Source: an uncultured Paracoccaceae bacterium (GTDB taxonomy: Bacteria > Pseudomonadota > Alphaproteobacteria > Rhodobacterales > Rhodobacteraceae). Taken from it: 64,000 nt of DNA. Below the pieces are notes generated by a model that worked only from the letters and a program-made list of their open reading frames with translations, searched no databases and had not been told where the DNA came from. Both the position numbers and the translations under genes were made by a program. Location: NCBI GenBank assembly GCA_947489705.1, contig CANLEQ010000009.1, positions 62,001 through 126,000 of the forward strand, written 5' to 3'. This document shows, in pieces, positions 16,066 to 25,261 of the stretch (position 1 is its first letter; each line of letters opens with the position of its first letter).

Positions 16066-16815
16066 ATGACCATCACGAACCAGGACGAGCTCGACGGGCT
16101 CAGGGAGATCGGACGGATCGTCGCCAACACCATGCGCGCCATGGCGAAGGCGATGGAGCCCGGCATGACGACGCGGGAACTCGACGAGATCGGGCGCGGG
16201 CTGCTGGATGACGCGGGCGCCGTATCCGCGCCGCAATCCACCTACGGCTTTCCGGGCGCGACCTGTATCAGCGTGAACGAGGAGATCGCCCACGGCATTC
16301 CCGGCGCACGCGTGATCGCGCCGGGCGATCTGGTCAATATCGACGTCTCGGCCTCGAAGGACGGATTTTTCGCGGATACCGGAGCGACATATCGCGTCGG
16401 GGCGGTGGCGCCGAGGCTCGACCGTCTCTGCCGCGACGGAAGACGCGCGATGCAGATCGGCGTGGCGCAGGTCCGCAGCGACCGGCCGCTTGCCGGGATC
16501 GGCAAGGCCATCGGGCGCTTCGCGTCGGGGCGGGGCTACACCTTGATCGGCAATCTCGCGAGCCACGGCGTCGGCCGCTCCTTGCACGAATATCCCGAGG
16601 AGATCCCGACATGGCCCACCAGCGGAGACAGGCGTCGGATGAAGAAGGGTCTCGTCCTGACGGTCGAGCCGTTTCTCTCCGTCGGTGGGACGATGGCTAC
16701 CGGGGGCGAAGACGACTGGACCCTCTACAGCATGCCGCCCGCGCCCGTCGTGCAGTACGAGCATACCGTCGTCGCCACCGACAGGGGCCCGCTCGTGGTG
16801 ACGCAGCCGGGCTGA
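16066..16815 (+). CDS. map: Type I methionine aminopeptidase
   Basis: The 249-residue protein removes N-terminal methionine from new proteins. All five metal ligands are visible: Asp in VNIDVSA, Asp in FFADTGAT, His in ASHGVGRSLHEYPE, Glu in LTVEPFLS and Glu in VQYEHTVVA; the substrate His is in AHGIPG. A GAGAGG ribosome site lies just upstream. An essential chromosomal map gene is expected elsewhere, so this is probably a second copy, perhaps with specialised substrates or for stress. It ends 12 bases from the convergent pdxA2. Confidence 0.9.
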   Translation: MTITNQDELDGLREIGRIVANTMRAMAKAMEPGMTTRELDEIGRGLLDDAGAVSAPQSTYGFPGATCISVNEEIAHGIPGARVIAPGDLVNIDVSASKDGFFADTGATYRVGAVAPRLDRLCRDGRRAMQIGVAQVRSDRPLAGIGKAIGRFASGRGYTLIGNLASHGVGRSLHEYPEEIPTWPTSGDRRRMKKGLVLTVEPFLSVGGTMATGGEDDWTLYSMPPAPVVQYEHTVVATDRGPLVVTQPG

Positions 16816-16827
16816 GCGGCCGCAAGG

Positions 16828-17808
16828 TCAGGTTTCGCGCGCTGCGGCCGCCATCATCCGGCTGGCGTAATCCAGTGCCGACAGCATGTTGACGTGGTTC
16901 GCCTTGCCGGTTCCCGCGATATCGAAGGCGGTCCCGTGATCGACGGAGCAGCGCTGGATCGGCAGGCCGAGCGAGACGTTGACCGCGCTGTCGAAGGCGA
17001 CCAGCTTGATCGGGATATGCCCCTGGTCGTGGTATTGCGCGATGACGAGGTCAAACCCGCCCTGGTAGGCGCGATGATAGACCGTGTCGGCCGAGATCGG
17101 TCCCTCGACATCGATCCCCTCGGCCCGGGCGGCTTCGACGGCCGGGGCGAGCTGGTCGTCATCCTCGTGCCCGAAAAGGCCGTTCTCGCCGCAATGGGGA
17201 TTGATGCCCGCCACCGCGATCCGCGGCCGCGCGACCCCCATGCGGCGGAAATGTTCGGCGCCGATGCGGATCGTCGCGAGCACCCGCTCGGTTGTGGCAC
17301 GGCCGATGGCGTCTTTCAGCGAAACATGGGTCGAGGTGTGGATCACGTTCAGCCGCTCGGAGGCGAGCAGCATCCATGAGGATTCCGACCCGGTGAGATG
17401 CGCCAGCATCCCGGTATGGCCGTCGTAATGGTGCCCGGCCGCGTTCAGCGCCTCCTTGTTGATCGGCGCGGTCACGATGCAGCTGGCGCGGCCGTCGAGA
17501 CAGGCTCGCGCCGCGCGTTCGATGTACCGGAACGCCGCCTCGCCGCAGGCGGGGTCGAGCGTGCCGAACCGCCCGGGCAATCCCGCGACCTCTAGGTGAT
17601 CCACGCGGATGCCGTCGCCCGATGCGTCGGGCGCGATGACGGGGATGTCGATGTCGCAGGCCGAGAGCGCACGGTCCACCGTGTCGCGGTCGCCGATGAT
17701 GACGGTCCGTGCCCGAAGCTCCGGGCCCGCCTCGGCGAGGGCCTTCACCGAGACCTCGGCGCCGACGCCGGACGGATCTCCCATGGTGATGACGACTGGT
17801 GCGGTCAT
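16828..17808 (-). CDS. pdxA2: PdxA2-type 4-phospho-acid-sugar dehydrogenase
   Basis: The ATG at 17808 follows GGGGAGAG and gives 326 residues. The PdxA fold is recognisable from [25 protein letters not shown], the first metal His in [24 protein letters not shown], and the third in [12 protein letters not shown]. True PdxA makes pyridoxal phosphate from 4-phosphohydroxythreonine. The PdxA2 paralogs paired with DUF1537 kinases instead oxidise D-threonate- or erythronate-4-phosphate to dihydroxyacetone phosphate and CO2. The divergent neighbour here is such a kinase and a TRAP transporter follows, so the PdxA2 role is preferred. Confidence 0.87.
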   Translation of the reverse strand: MTAPVVITMGDPSGVGAEVSVKALAEAGPELRARTVIIGDRDTVDRALSACDIDIPVIAPDASGDGIRVDHLEVAGLPGRFGTLDPACGEAAFRYIERAARACLDGRASCIVTAPINKEALNAAGHHYDGHTGMLAHLTGSESSWMLLASERLNVIHTSTHVSLKDAIGRATTERVLATIRIGAEHFRRMGVARPRIAVAGINPHCGENGLFGHEDDDQLAPAVEAARAEGIDVEGPISADTVYHRAYQGGFDLVIAQYHDQGHIPIKLVAFDSAVNVSLGLPIQRCSVDHGTAFDIAGTGKANHVNMLSALDYASRMMAAAARET

Positions 17809-17933
17809 TCGGCTCTCCCCTGTCCCCTTGCGGGCGAATGTCCCACGGGTACGATAGTTGCGGACCAGATGCCAGATCGCACGGATTGCCGCAGCGTTGC
17901 ATCGCGACGGCCGCGACCCTAGAACCTTGCGGC

Positions 17934-18983
17934 ATGAGCCCGGATGGCCGCCTGACCCGATTGCTGTTGATCGCCGACGACCTGACCGGGGCGCTCGATT
18001 CGGCCGTGGCCTTTGCCGCGACCGGGCGGCGCGTCGCCGTGGCACGGACGCCCGACGCCGCGCCGGCATTGGCGGCGGAGGCCCCCGATGTGCTGGCGGT
18101 CAATCTGGGATCGCGCGACGGCGACGCGGCACGCGCGCGCGCCCGGATGGAGGCGCTCTGTCGCGCGCTGGACCCGCGGCGGTTCGACGTGGTGATGAAG
18201 AAGGTGGATTCGCGGCTGAAGGGGCATCCTGGGGCCGAAGCCGCCGTTCTTGCCGCCGCGATGGGCAACCCGCCATGCGTCGTGCTGCCGGCGATCCCGT
18301 CGATGGGCCGTGTCCAGCGTGGCGGTCGCATCGAGGGGGAGGGCATCGCCGCACCGATCCCGGTGGCCCCCCTCTTCGAGACAGAGGTCGATGTGCCCGA
18401 AATTCTGGCGGATGCGGATCTCGACCGTGCCGTATCGGGGGGCGCGCGCGTTCTCTGGGTCGGCGCGCGCGGGCTCGCCGCGGCCTTGGCCGGAACGCTC
18501 TTCGACGGGGCGTCCGCCCCGCTGCCGGTCGTTCCTCCTCCGATGCTGATGGCGATCGGCTCGCGCGATCCGATCACGGTGGCACAGGTCGACGCGTTGC
18601 GCGGGGCAGGGGTCCACGCCGCGCCCGACGGCCGCGTCGGCGACCTCGACCTCAGGCGCGCGGTCGAGGTCGTGCGGATGACGGATGGCGGCGAAGGCCG
18701 CGACGCGGACGCGGCGGGCGCCGATTTCGCGGCCGGCCTCGCCGCCCGGATGCGGGGCTTCCGTCCGGCGACGCTTCTCTGCTCCGGCGGCGAAACCGCC
18801 GATGCGATCCTCGCGCGACTCGGGATCGACCGGCTCGACGTGCTGGCCGAGATCGCGCCGGGCGTGCCGGTCTGCGAAATCGACGCGCCTTGGGGCAAGC
18901 TGCGCCTCGTCACGAAATCCGGCGGGTTCGGAGCGCGCGACCTTCTTGCCGAGATAGCCGCCGATTGCCTCGGCACCCGCTAG
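17934..18983 (+). CDS. DUF1537 four-carbon acid-sugar kinase
   Basis: This 349-residue protein has the two conserved regions of the DUF1537 kinase family: an N-terminal substrate domain with [12 protein letters not shown] and [14 protein letters not shown], and a C-terminal nucleotide region with [11 protein letters not shown] and [11 protein letters not shown]. Family members phosphorylate D-threonate, D- or L-erythronate or related acid sugars on O4. It is shorter than many members (often about 400) but no key block is missing. It is divergent from pdxA2 across 125 bases, and dctQ follows, consistent with an acid-sugar uptake and catabolism operon. No strong ribosome site is seen before ATG 17934. 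Confidence 0.85.
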   Translation: MSPDGRLTRLLLIADDLTGALDSAVAFAATGRRVAVARTPDAAPALAAEAPDVLAVNLGSRDGDAARARARMEALCRALDPRRFDVVMKKVDSRLKGHPGAEAAVLAAAMGNPPCVVLPAIPSMGRVQRGGRIEGEGIAAPIPVAPLFETEVDVPEILADADLDRAVSGGARVLWVGARGLAAALAGTLFDGASAPLPVVPPPMLMAIGSRDPITVAQVDALRGAGVHAAPDGRVGDLDLRRAVEVVRMTDGGEGRDADAAGADFAAGLAARMRGFRPATLLCSGGETADAILARLGIDRLDVLAEIAPGVPVCEIDAPWGKLRLVTKSGGFGARDLLAEIAADCLGTR

Positions 18984-19111
18984 GAACAGCAAGCCGGGAG
19001 ATCACCGACGGGTTACAGGCATGCCGGTCCGGATACGATCGTCAGCCTCTTGCACTGCTGCCTGCGCCCCGGCACGATGCCGTGTCGGCGATGCAGAATT
19101 GGGGAGGCTCC

Positions 19112-19150
19112 ATGGTGGTTTCATACGGCCCGGCGGGGTGGGCGCCGTGA
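19112..19150 (+). CDS. 12-residue leader ORF coupled to dctQ
   Basis: GGGGAGG lies at ideal distance before ATG 19112, which opens a 12-codon frame (MVVSYGPAGWAP) ending in TGA at 19148-19150. That stop overlaps the GTG start of dctQ (GTGA). The strong ribosome site serves this tiny frame while dctQ itself has none, so dctQ translation may depend on re-initiation. It could be an unannotated leader peptide. Confidence 0.4.
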   Translation: MVVSYGPAGWAP

Positions 19151-19725
19151 GCGCGCTTCTCTCGGTCTCGCGGCTCATCGATCGCACCAATGGCTTCATC
19201 GGCCGCGCCTTCGCCTGGCTGCTGCTCGTCGCGGTGGTGGTGAGCGCCGGCAACGCGGTGATCCGCAAGGCGGTCAACCTGTCGTCGAATTCCTGGCTGG
19301 AACTCCAGTGGTATCTCTTCGGGGCGGTCTTCATGCTCTGCGCGGCCTGGACGCTGCGCGAGAACGAGCATGTGCGCGTGGATGTACTGTCCGCGTCGCT
19401 CAGCCCGCGGACGCGCGTGCGCATCGACCTGATCGGCCACCTTCTCTTCCTGCTGCCCTTCGCGGGGATGATGGTCTATCTCAGCTGGCCGTTCTTCGTC
19501 TCGTCCTACGTGTCGGGTGAACAATCGAGCAATGCCGGCGGCCTCGTGCGATGGCCGGCGAAGCTCTGGGTGCTGATCGGTTTCGTGCTGCTCTTCGCTC
19601 AGGGCATATCCGAGATCATCAAGCGCAGCGCGATGCTGGCGGGTCATCTCGACATTCCCGAAGCTCTGAACAAACGGGCGGAAGAGGTCGAGGCGACGCA
19701 GCCGATGGACGAGGGCAAGGCGTGA
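19147..19725 (+). CDS. dctQ: TRAP transporter small membrane subunit DctQ
   Basis: The 192-residue protein has four membrane segments and the DctQ/YiaM pattern, with WLELQWYLFGAVFMLCAAWTLRENEHVRVDV in the middle. TRAP transporters use the sodium gradient and a periplasmic binding protein to import organic acids; the small subunit is needed for assembly. The GTG at 19147 is chosen because the preceding leader ORF overlaps it; earlier in-frame codons do not look coding. Its stop overlaps the dctM GTG (GTGA). The C-terminal 20 residues are charged and cytoplasmic. The dctP binding-protein gene lies convergent beyond dctM. Confidence 0.87.
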   Translation: MSALLSVSRLIDRTNGFIGRAFAWLLLVAVVVSAGNAVIRKAVNLSSNSWLELQWYLFGAVFMLCAAWTLRENEHVRVDVLSASLSPRTRVRIDLIGHLLFLLPFAGMMVYLSWPFFVSSYVSGEQSSNAGGLVRWPAKLWVLIGFVLLFAQGISEIIKRSAMLAGHLDIPEALNKRAEEVEATQPMDEGKA

Positions 19726-21617
19726 TCGAGCTCATCGCCCACAACCTCGCCCCGATCATGTTCATCTCGGTCATGGGGCTTCTCATCCTCGGCTATCCCG
19801 TCGCCCTGACCCTGGCGGCGGGGGGGCTCTTCTATTTCGTCGTGGGCGTCGGGCTTTCGGATTACTCGAGCGAGATCAATCTCTTCTGGCCGCTGCTCCG
19901 CGCGATGCCCGAGCGCGTCTTCGGGATCATGTCGAACGACACGCTGCTCGCGATCCCGTTCTTCACCTTCATGGGGCTGATCCTCGAACGTTCCGGCATG
20001 GCGGAGGACCTGCTCGACACGGTGGGCCAGCTCTTCGGGCCGATCCGGGGCGGGGTGGCCTTCGCGGTGATCCTCGTCGGCGCGCTTCTGGGCGCCACGA
20101 CCGGCGTGGTCGCGGCCTCGGTCATCGCGATGGGGTTGATCTCGCTGCCGATCATGCAGCGCTACAAGTACGACCCGAGTGTCGCGACGGGGACCATCGC
20201 GGCGTCGGGAACGCTGGCGCAGATCGTGCCGCCCTCGCTCGTCCTCATCGTCATGGCGGACCAGCTCGGCGTATCGGTGGGCGACATGTATCTCGGCGCC
20301 GTCTATCCCGCGCTCCTCACGATCGCGGCCTATTGCGCCTATATCGCCGCGCTGACCGTGCTGCGCCCGCGCGCCGTGCCGGCCCTGCCGGCCGAGGAGC
20401 GCAAGCTCGGCGGCGGGATCTGGTCGCTGGTGGCGATGCTGGGGCTGGCGGTCGCCCTCTATTTCCTGGGCACCCGCGTCCTCTTCACCGGCTACATCCC
20501 CGCGACGCGGGTGGTGTTCGCCGCGGCCCTTTCCGTGATCGTGTGCTACGTGATCGCGCTTGCGAACCGCCGCATGGAGCGGGGGATCCTGTCGCGCCTG
20601 ACCGAGCAGGTCGTCATCGTGCTGATCCCGCCGCTCGCGCTCATCTTTCTCGTGCTCGGCACGATCTTTCTCGGCATCGCCACGCCGACCGAAGGCGGCG
20701 CGATGGGGGCGGTGGGCGCACTCATCCTGGCCGTGGCTAAGCGGCGGATCGACTTCAAGACGCTGACCTCGGCGGTCGAGGGAACGGCGAAACTCTCGGC
20801 CTTCGTGCTCTTCATCCTGATCGGCGCGCGCGTCTTCGGCCTGACCTTCTACGGCATCAACGGCCAGGTCTGGCTGGAGGAGCTGTTGCTGAGCCTGCCG
20901 GGCGGGCAGTTCGGCTTCCTCATCGTCGTGACGATCGTGATCTTCGTTCTGGGATGTTTTCTCGATTTCTTCGAGATCGCCTTCATCCTCGTCCCGTTGC
21001 TGGCCCCCGTGGCGCAGACGCTCGGGATCGACCTCATCTGGTTCGGCGTGCTTTTGTCGATGAACCTGCAGACCTCGTTCCTGACACCGCCCTTCGGCTT
21101 TGCGCTCTTCTACCTGCGTTCGGTCGCTCCGACGGAGGAATGGGTGGACAATCAGACCGGCGAGACCATGCAGCCCGTGCGGACCGCGCAGGTCTACAAG
21201 GGCGTGCTGCCCTATATCGCTCTGAATTTCGGACTCATCCTCCTCGTGATCCTGATGCCGGGGCTCGTGACGCATTACGACGACGCGCGCGAGGCCCGGC
21301 AGCAGGAAAGCAGAACCGTGGCGCCCGCAGAAACCGGCGGCGATCCCGCGACCAGCGGAGGCTTCAACTTCGGCGGAGCGGGGAACGATGCCGCACCGTC
21401 GCAGGGCGAGAACTCCGGCGGTGGCTTCAACTTCGGAGGCGCCCCCGAGGCGCCGTCTTCCGATACGGGATCGGCAACGCCCGAGGCCGCGCCGGGCGGC
21501 AGCTTCAACTTCGGCAATACCGGGGCGACGGACGAGGCGCCTGCGGCCGAGACCGATGCAGGGGACGAAGAAGATGACGCCGCGCCGCCCCCGGGTGGGG
21601 GCTTCAACTTCAACTAG
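19722..21617 (+). CDS. dctM: TRAP transporter large permease DctM with GGxFNF-repeat tail
   Basis: The first 520 residues are a normal multi-spanning DctM permease: LLAIPFFTFMGLILERSGMAEDLL, GATTGVVAASVIAMG, SGTLAQIVPPSLVLIV and the C-terminal TSFLTPPFGFALFYL. The protein then continues for over 100 residues beyond the last membrane helix with a low-complexity Gly/Ala/Asp/Glu tail containing GGFNFG (546-551), GGGFNFG (566-572), GGSFNFG (592-598) and GGGFNFN (625-631, the very end). Typical DctM proteins of this type end soon after the last helix. The tail's role is unknown; interaction or phase-forming behaviour is only speculation. Start GTG overlaps the dctQ stop. Confidence 0.92.
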   Translation: MIELIAHNLAPIMFISVMGLLILGYPVALTLAAGGLFYFVVGVGLSDYSSEINLFWPLLRAMPERVFGIMSNDTLLAIPFFTFMGLILERSGMAEDLLDTVGQLFGPIRGGVAFAVILVGALLGATTGVVAASVIAMGLISLPIMQRYKYDPSVATGTIAASGTLAQIVPPSLVLIVMADQLGVSVGDMYLGAVYPALLTIAAYCAYIAALTVLRPRAVPALPAEERKLGGGIWSLVAMLGLAVALYFLGTRVLFTGYIPATRVVFAAALSVIVCYVIALANRRMERGILSRLTEQVVIVLIPPLALIFLVLGTIFLGIATPTEGGAMGAVGALILAVAKRRIDFKTLTSAVEGTAKLSAFVLFILIGARVFGLTFYGINGQVWLEELLLSLPGGQFGFLIVVTIVIFVLGCFLDFFEIAFILVPLLAPVAQTLGIDLIWFGVLLSMNLQTSFLTPPFGFALFYLRSVAPTEEWVDNQTGETMQPVRTAQVYKGVLPYIALNFGLILLVILMPGLVTHYDDAREARQQESRTVAPAETGGDPATSGGFNFGGAGNDAAPSQGENSGGGFNFGGAPEAPSSDTGSATPEAAPGGSFNFGNTGATDEAPAAETDAGDEEDDAAPPPGGGFNFN

Positions 21618-21639
21618 GCGCCACCTCCGCGACGACAGA

Positions 21640-21667
21640 AAAAGGCGCGCCCTGCCGGGCGCGCCTT
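21640..21667. terminator. Bidirectional terminator between dctM and dctP
   Basis: GGCGCGCCC at 21644-21652 pairs perfectly with GGGCGCGCC at 21657-21665 around TGCC, flanked by AAAA on the left and TT on the right. It can stop both convergent transcripts. Confidence 0.8.
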
Positions 21668-21692
21668 GGGCTTCGTACGACGGAAGCCGGCC

Positions 21693-22847
21693 TTAGTTCT
21701 CGCTGGACGAGCTCTCGCCACCCGTCGCACCCGCGCCCGAGATCTGCGCGGGAAGCTGACCCTGGCTTTGCTTTTGCTGCATGAAGCTCGCGAAGTTCTG
21801 CTCCGCGACCTGCTGCCAGAGGAAGTGGTCGGCCTGGAACGCCATCATGCTGTCGTAGATCTTCGCCCATCCATCGGCACTGTCGCGAAGATCGGCATAG
21901 AGCTGCAGGCTCGCGTCGTAGGTCGCGTTCAGCACGTCCTGCGGGAAGGCGCGAAGCTGCGCTCCGTTCGACACCAGACTGCGCAGAGCGGCGGGGTTCT
22001 TGTAGTCGTACTCGGCCATCATCTCGGTGTTGGCCGCGCGACATGCCGTTTCGAGCAGGCGCTTGTAATTGTCCGGAAGGCCGTCCCAAGCGGAGCGGTT
22101 GACGAAGCAGTTGAGGGTCAGGTTCCCCTCCCACCAGCCGGGATAGTAGTAATAGGGCGCGACCTGATAGAAGCCGAGCTTCTCGTCGTCGTAGGGACCG
22201 ATCCACTCGGCCGCGTCGATCGTGCCGCGTTCGAGTGCCGGATAGATATCGCCGCCCGCGATCTGCTGCGGGACGACGCCGATCTGCTCCATCACCTGGC
22301 CCGCGAGGCCGGCAATGCGCATCTGCAGGCCCTGCATGCCCGAAAGCCCGTCGATCTCGTTGCGGAACCAGCCGCCCATCTGGGTGCCGGTATTGCCCGC
22401 GGGCAGATAATGCAGGCCCTGACCGTTGTAGAACTCGTTGAGCAGGTTGATGCCGTCGCCGTAATAGAGCCACGCATTCATGCCGCGCGTGTTCAGGCCG
22501 TAGGGGATGACCGCGCCGAGCGCCCATGTCGGCGATTTGCCGACATAGTAATAGGCGGCGGTATGACACATCTCGACCGTGCCGTTCTGCACCGCATCGG
22601 CCGCCTGCAGGCCGGGAACGATCTCGCCGCCGGCAAAGACCTGGATGTCGAAGGCCCCATCCGTGGCCTCGCGCACGTAGCGGGCCACGTCCACCGCGCC
22701 GCCATAGATCGTGTCGAGCGATTGCGGAAACGACGACGTGCAGCGCCACTGGATGCTTTCGGATCCCTGCGCGAGGGCCGGCGCGGCTAGCGCCGATGCG
22801 CCGGCACCGCTCAGTGCGGCGGTACGGAGAAAACGTCTACGGTCCAT
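21693..22847 (-). CDS. dctP: TRAP transporter substrate-binding protein DctP (TakP-like)
   Basis: The 384-residue protein has a twin-arginine signal (MDRRRFLRTAALSGAGA... ALAQ). It matches the TakP/mannitol-chloroaromatic branch of DctP proteins, with IPYGLNTRGMNAWLYYGDG, the substrate arginine region MRIAGLAGQVMEQIG, and AEWIGPYDDEKLGFY followed by YYYYPGWWEG. TakP binds 2-oxo acids with sodium in the periplasm. Here the neighbouring kinase and dehydrogenase point to an acid sugar such as a C4 aldonate. The gene is convergent with dctQM instead of preceding them. The C-terminal 20 residues are Gly/Ser rich. Confidence 0.9.
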   Translation of the reverse strand: MDRRRFLRTAALSGAGASALAAPALAQGSESIQWRCTSSFPQSLDTIYGGAVDVARYVREATDGAFDIQVFAGGEIVPGLQAADAVQNGTVEMCHTAAYYYVGKSPTWALGAVIPYGLNTRGMNAWLYYGDGINLLNEFYNGQGLHYLPAGNTGTQMGGWFRNEIDGLSGMQGLQMRIAGLAGQVMEQIGVVPQQIAGGDIYPALERGTIDAAEWIGPYDDEKLGFYQVAPYYYYPGWWEGNLTLNCFVNRSAWDGLPDNYKRLLETACRAANTEMMAEYDYKNPAALRSLVSNGAQLRAFPQDVLNATYDASLQLYADLRDSADGWAKIYDSMMAFQADHFLWQQVAEQNFASFMQQKQSQGQLPAQISGAGATGGESSSSEN

Positions 22848-23293
22848 GAGTAACTTACCTCCATGTCATTCATGCGAAAGGATAGGGCGTCGGCCGACGC
22901 CTGTACAGGCAGCACTCCCGCGACATGCGAACCCGGTCTGTCCGACCGCCTTCAGGGAAAAGCGGCGGAGCCGCCGCCCTTCGGCGGACATCGATGGCCC
23001 GGTGCGGCTCCCCGCGAAACGCCCGCTCCGTTAGTTCCGGTCGGTACCGATATCGGCGACCCCGGCAAGACCAGGCAGGGTCTGGTCGCGGACCCCGCCC
23101 TTGGTCACCTTTACGACGGCGCTGTCCGTAGTTGCTGCGTCGGTCATCGCCGGCGCCGCTCCGGTCATCCCATCGACCGCGCGGGCAAGCTCCTCGCGTG
23201 TGGGACTCTGCCGCCCCGTCACATCTACCGAGCATGGCTCAGACCCGGGTCGACCCCTGGGACGGGCGCCCGAACGATCGCGGTCGCGCGGGT
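22848..23293 (-). other. Mostly non-coding gap between htpX and dctP
   Basis: About 445 bases. It contains a GC hairpin (GCGGCGG at 22962-22968 with CCGCCGC at 22971-22977), the dctP promoter on the right-to-left side is not expected here but downstream of the small ORF, and one 63-codon minus-strand frame listed separately. Nothing else was recognised. Confidence 0.4.
23031..23222 (-). CDS. Hypothetical 63-residue protein
   Basis: A GTG-started frame of 63 codons (begins TGRQSPTREELARAVDG, ends DIGTDRN) between htpX and dctP on the same strand. Its third codon positions are mostly G or C, as in the real genes around it, and its composition is protein-like (Ala/Thr/Asp rich with VVKVTKGGV). 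There is no strong ribosome site and no family match I recognise. It may be a small protein or a chance frame. Confidence 0.3.
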   Translation of the reverse strand: MTGRQSPTREELARAVDGMTGAAPAMTDAATTDSAVVKVTKGGVRDQTLPGLAGVADIGTDRN

Positions 23294-24190
23294 TCAGCCC
23301 CAGGGACCGCGATGGGCGGCATTCCGGCGCGTCGTCGGCCGGGGCGAAGGCGTCCCACGGTTTCCCGCCATCTCGCGCAGGGCGGCGACGCGGTTCTCGG
23401 TCGACGGATGGGTCGAGAAGAGCTTGTCATGCGCGTGGGCATGCAGGGGATTGATGATGAACATATGCGCCGTCGCGGGGTTGCGTTCGGCCGTGTGGTT
23501 GTCGATCCGTGCCGCGCCCTGCTGGATCCGCTCCAGCGCCGTGGCGAGCCAGAGCGGGTTGCCGCAGATCTGCGCGCCCTCGCGATCCGCCGCATATTCC
23601 CGCGTGCGGCTGATCGCCATCTGGACCAGGGCGGCCGCGAGAGGCGCCAGGATCATCAGCGCGAGCGTGCCCACGATCCCCATCCGTTCGCGCGAACCAC
23701 CGAAGAACAAGGCAAAGTTCGCCAGCATCGAGATCGCGCCCGCGAAGGTCGCGGTCACCATCATGATCGCCGTGTCGCGGTTCTTGATATGGGCGAGTTC
23801 GTGCGCGACGACCGCGGCCACTTCCTCGCGGCTCAGCGACCGGACGAGCCCCTGCGTCACCGCCACGGCGGCGTTTTCGGGATTGCGGCCGGTGGCGAAG
23901 GCGTTGGGCTGGGCGGTCTCGATCAGATAGAGCGCGGGCATCGGCAACTCCGCGTCGCGCGCCAGATCCGCGACCATCGCATGCAGCCCCGAGCGGTCGT
24001 CGGGCCCGATCGGACGCGCATTGTGCATCCTCAGGACCATCTTGTCGGAATTCCACCACGAGAACGCGTTCATCGCCACGGCAACGGCGAAGGCGATCGC
24101 AATACCGCTCGTCCCTGCGAGCAGGTAGCCGATGCCGAGGAACAATGCCGTCATGGCGGCCATCAACATTGCGGTCTTCGCGTATCCCAT
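23294..24190 (-). CDS. htpX: Membrane zinc metalloprotease HtpX
   Basis: The 298-residue M48 protease has two N-terminal membrane segments (residues 5-37), then the zinc motif HELAH near residue 127 within [16 protein letters not shown], two further hydrophobic segments and the third-ligand region [10 protein letters not shown]. HtpX degrades damaged membrane proteins under stress, active site facing the cytoplasm. The C-terminal 20 residues ([13 protein letters not shown]) are an unstructured tail. I use ATG 24190 rather than an in-frame ATG at 24232 because the membrane segment begins directly after it. It lies 75 bases past the oppF end, oriented the same way. Confidence 0.9.
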   Translation of the reverse strand: MGYAKTAMLMAAMTALFLGIGYLLAGTSGIAIAFAVAVAMNAFSWWNSDKMVLRMHNARPIGPDDRSGLHAMVADLARDAELPMPALYLIETAQPNAFATGRNPENAAVAVTQGLVRSLSREEVAAVVAHELAHIKNRDTAIMMVTATFAGAISMLANFALFFGGSRERMGIVGTLALMILAPLAAALVQMAISRTREYAADREGAQICGNPLWLATALERIQQGAARIDNHTAERNPATAHMFIINPLHAHAHDKLFSTHPSTENRVAALREMAGNRGTPSPRPTTRRNAAHRGPWG

Positions 24191-24265
24191 CACCGAACCT
24201 CGAATCGTTTCTCCGTGGGTATATGGGTGCACCTTGCCCCGGGGGGAAGACTCGCGGTCACGGGA

Positions 24266-25261
24266 TCACGCAGCGCCGGCACGCCGCCGCCGTTCGGTCT
24301 GAACGGGCGGGCAGGCGGCGAACCATTCCGGTCCCATCGTCAGAAGCTCGGGCCGGTTCGTGGCGCAATCCGGCCGGGCGATCGGGCAGCGGGTTCGAAA
24401 GGCGCAGCCCGACGGCACGTTCGCCGCACTTGGCGGGTCGCCCTCGAGCGGCGCGACATCCGACGGATCGCGGGTGAGCGTGGGCGCGGAGGCGAGCAGC
24501 GCCCGGGTATAGGGATGGGCCGGATCCGAGAACAGGTCCTCCGTCGGCCCGATCTCGGCCACGCGCCCGAGATACATGACCGCGATGCGGTCGCACATCC
24601 GGCGCACGACCGACAGATCGTGGCTGATGAAGAGATAGGTGAGGTCGTATTCTGCCCTGAGATCCCGCATGAGGCTGAGCACCGTGGCCTGCACAGACAG
24701 GTCGAGCCCGGATGTCGGTTCGTCGAGGATCACGATCTTCGGCCGCAGGACGAGGGTCCGTGCGAGGCCGACGCGCCGCTGCTGCCCGCCCGACAGCTCG
24801 TGCGGATAGCGGCGGCGGAATTCGGGCCCGAGCCCCACGGCCGACAGGACGTCGTCGATCCGGCCGCGCCGCTCTGCCCGGTCGGAAATGCCGTGCACCT
24901 TCAGCGTCTCGTCCAGCGTGTCGCCGATCCGCCACCACGGATCGAGGGCGGCACCCGGATCCTGATGCACGTACTGGATGTCGCGCCGCGCGTTCCGGGC
25001 CTGGCGCGGCTCGAGGTTGGAGACTTCGCGTCCGTCCATGAGGATGTCGCCGCGGGTCTCGCGCAGAAGGCCGAGGACGGTCTTGGCCAGCGTGGATTTT
25101 CCGCAGCCGGATTCGCCGACCAGCCCGAGGACTTCGCCCTGCCGCAGGTCGAGCGAAACGCCGTCCACCGCGCGGACCAGCGGATCGGATCGTGCCATCA
25201 GGCGCTTCGTGCCGCCGAAATGCCGCTCGACGTTCAGGAGGGACAGGGCAGGTTGGATCAT
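24266..25261 (-). CDS. oppF: Peptide ABC transporter ATP-binding protein (OppF/DppF type)
   Basis: The 331-residue ATPase has Walker [10 protein letters not shown], the Q-loop HQDPGAALDP, signature LSGGQQRRVG, Walker B IVILDEPTSGLD and the H-loop FISHDLSVV. A C-terminal oligopeptide-transporter domain follows with Cys-rich FRTRCPIARPDCA, which binds a 4Fe-4S or metal site in this family. It powers import together with OppD. The ATG overlaps the oppD stop by ATGA, so the two are translationally coupled. It is the last gene of the M28-racemase-oppABCDF operon. Confidence 0.92.
   Translation of the reverse strand: MIQPALSLLNVERHFGGTKRLMARSDPLVRAVDGVSLDLRQGEVLGLVGESGCGKSTLAKTVLGLLRETRGDILMDGREVSNLEPRQARNARRDIQYVHQDPGAALDPWWRIGDTLDETLKVHGISDRAERRGRIDDVLSAVGLGPEFRRRYPHELSGGQQRRVGLARTLVLRPKIVILDEPTSGLDLSVQATVLSLMRDLRAEYDLTYLFISHDLSVVRRMCDRIAVMYLGRVAEIGPTEDLFSDPAHPYTRALLASAPTLTRDPSDVAPLEGDPPSAANVPSGCAFRTRCPIARPDCATNRPELLTMGPEWFAACPPVQTERRRRAGAA

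Noticed and set aside
16828-17808. Classical PdxA of vitamin B6 synthesis
   Set aside because: The DUF1537 kinase and TRAP genes around it fit the PdxA2 acid-sugar role better, although the MocR gene at 58 kb kept the B6 idea open.
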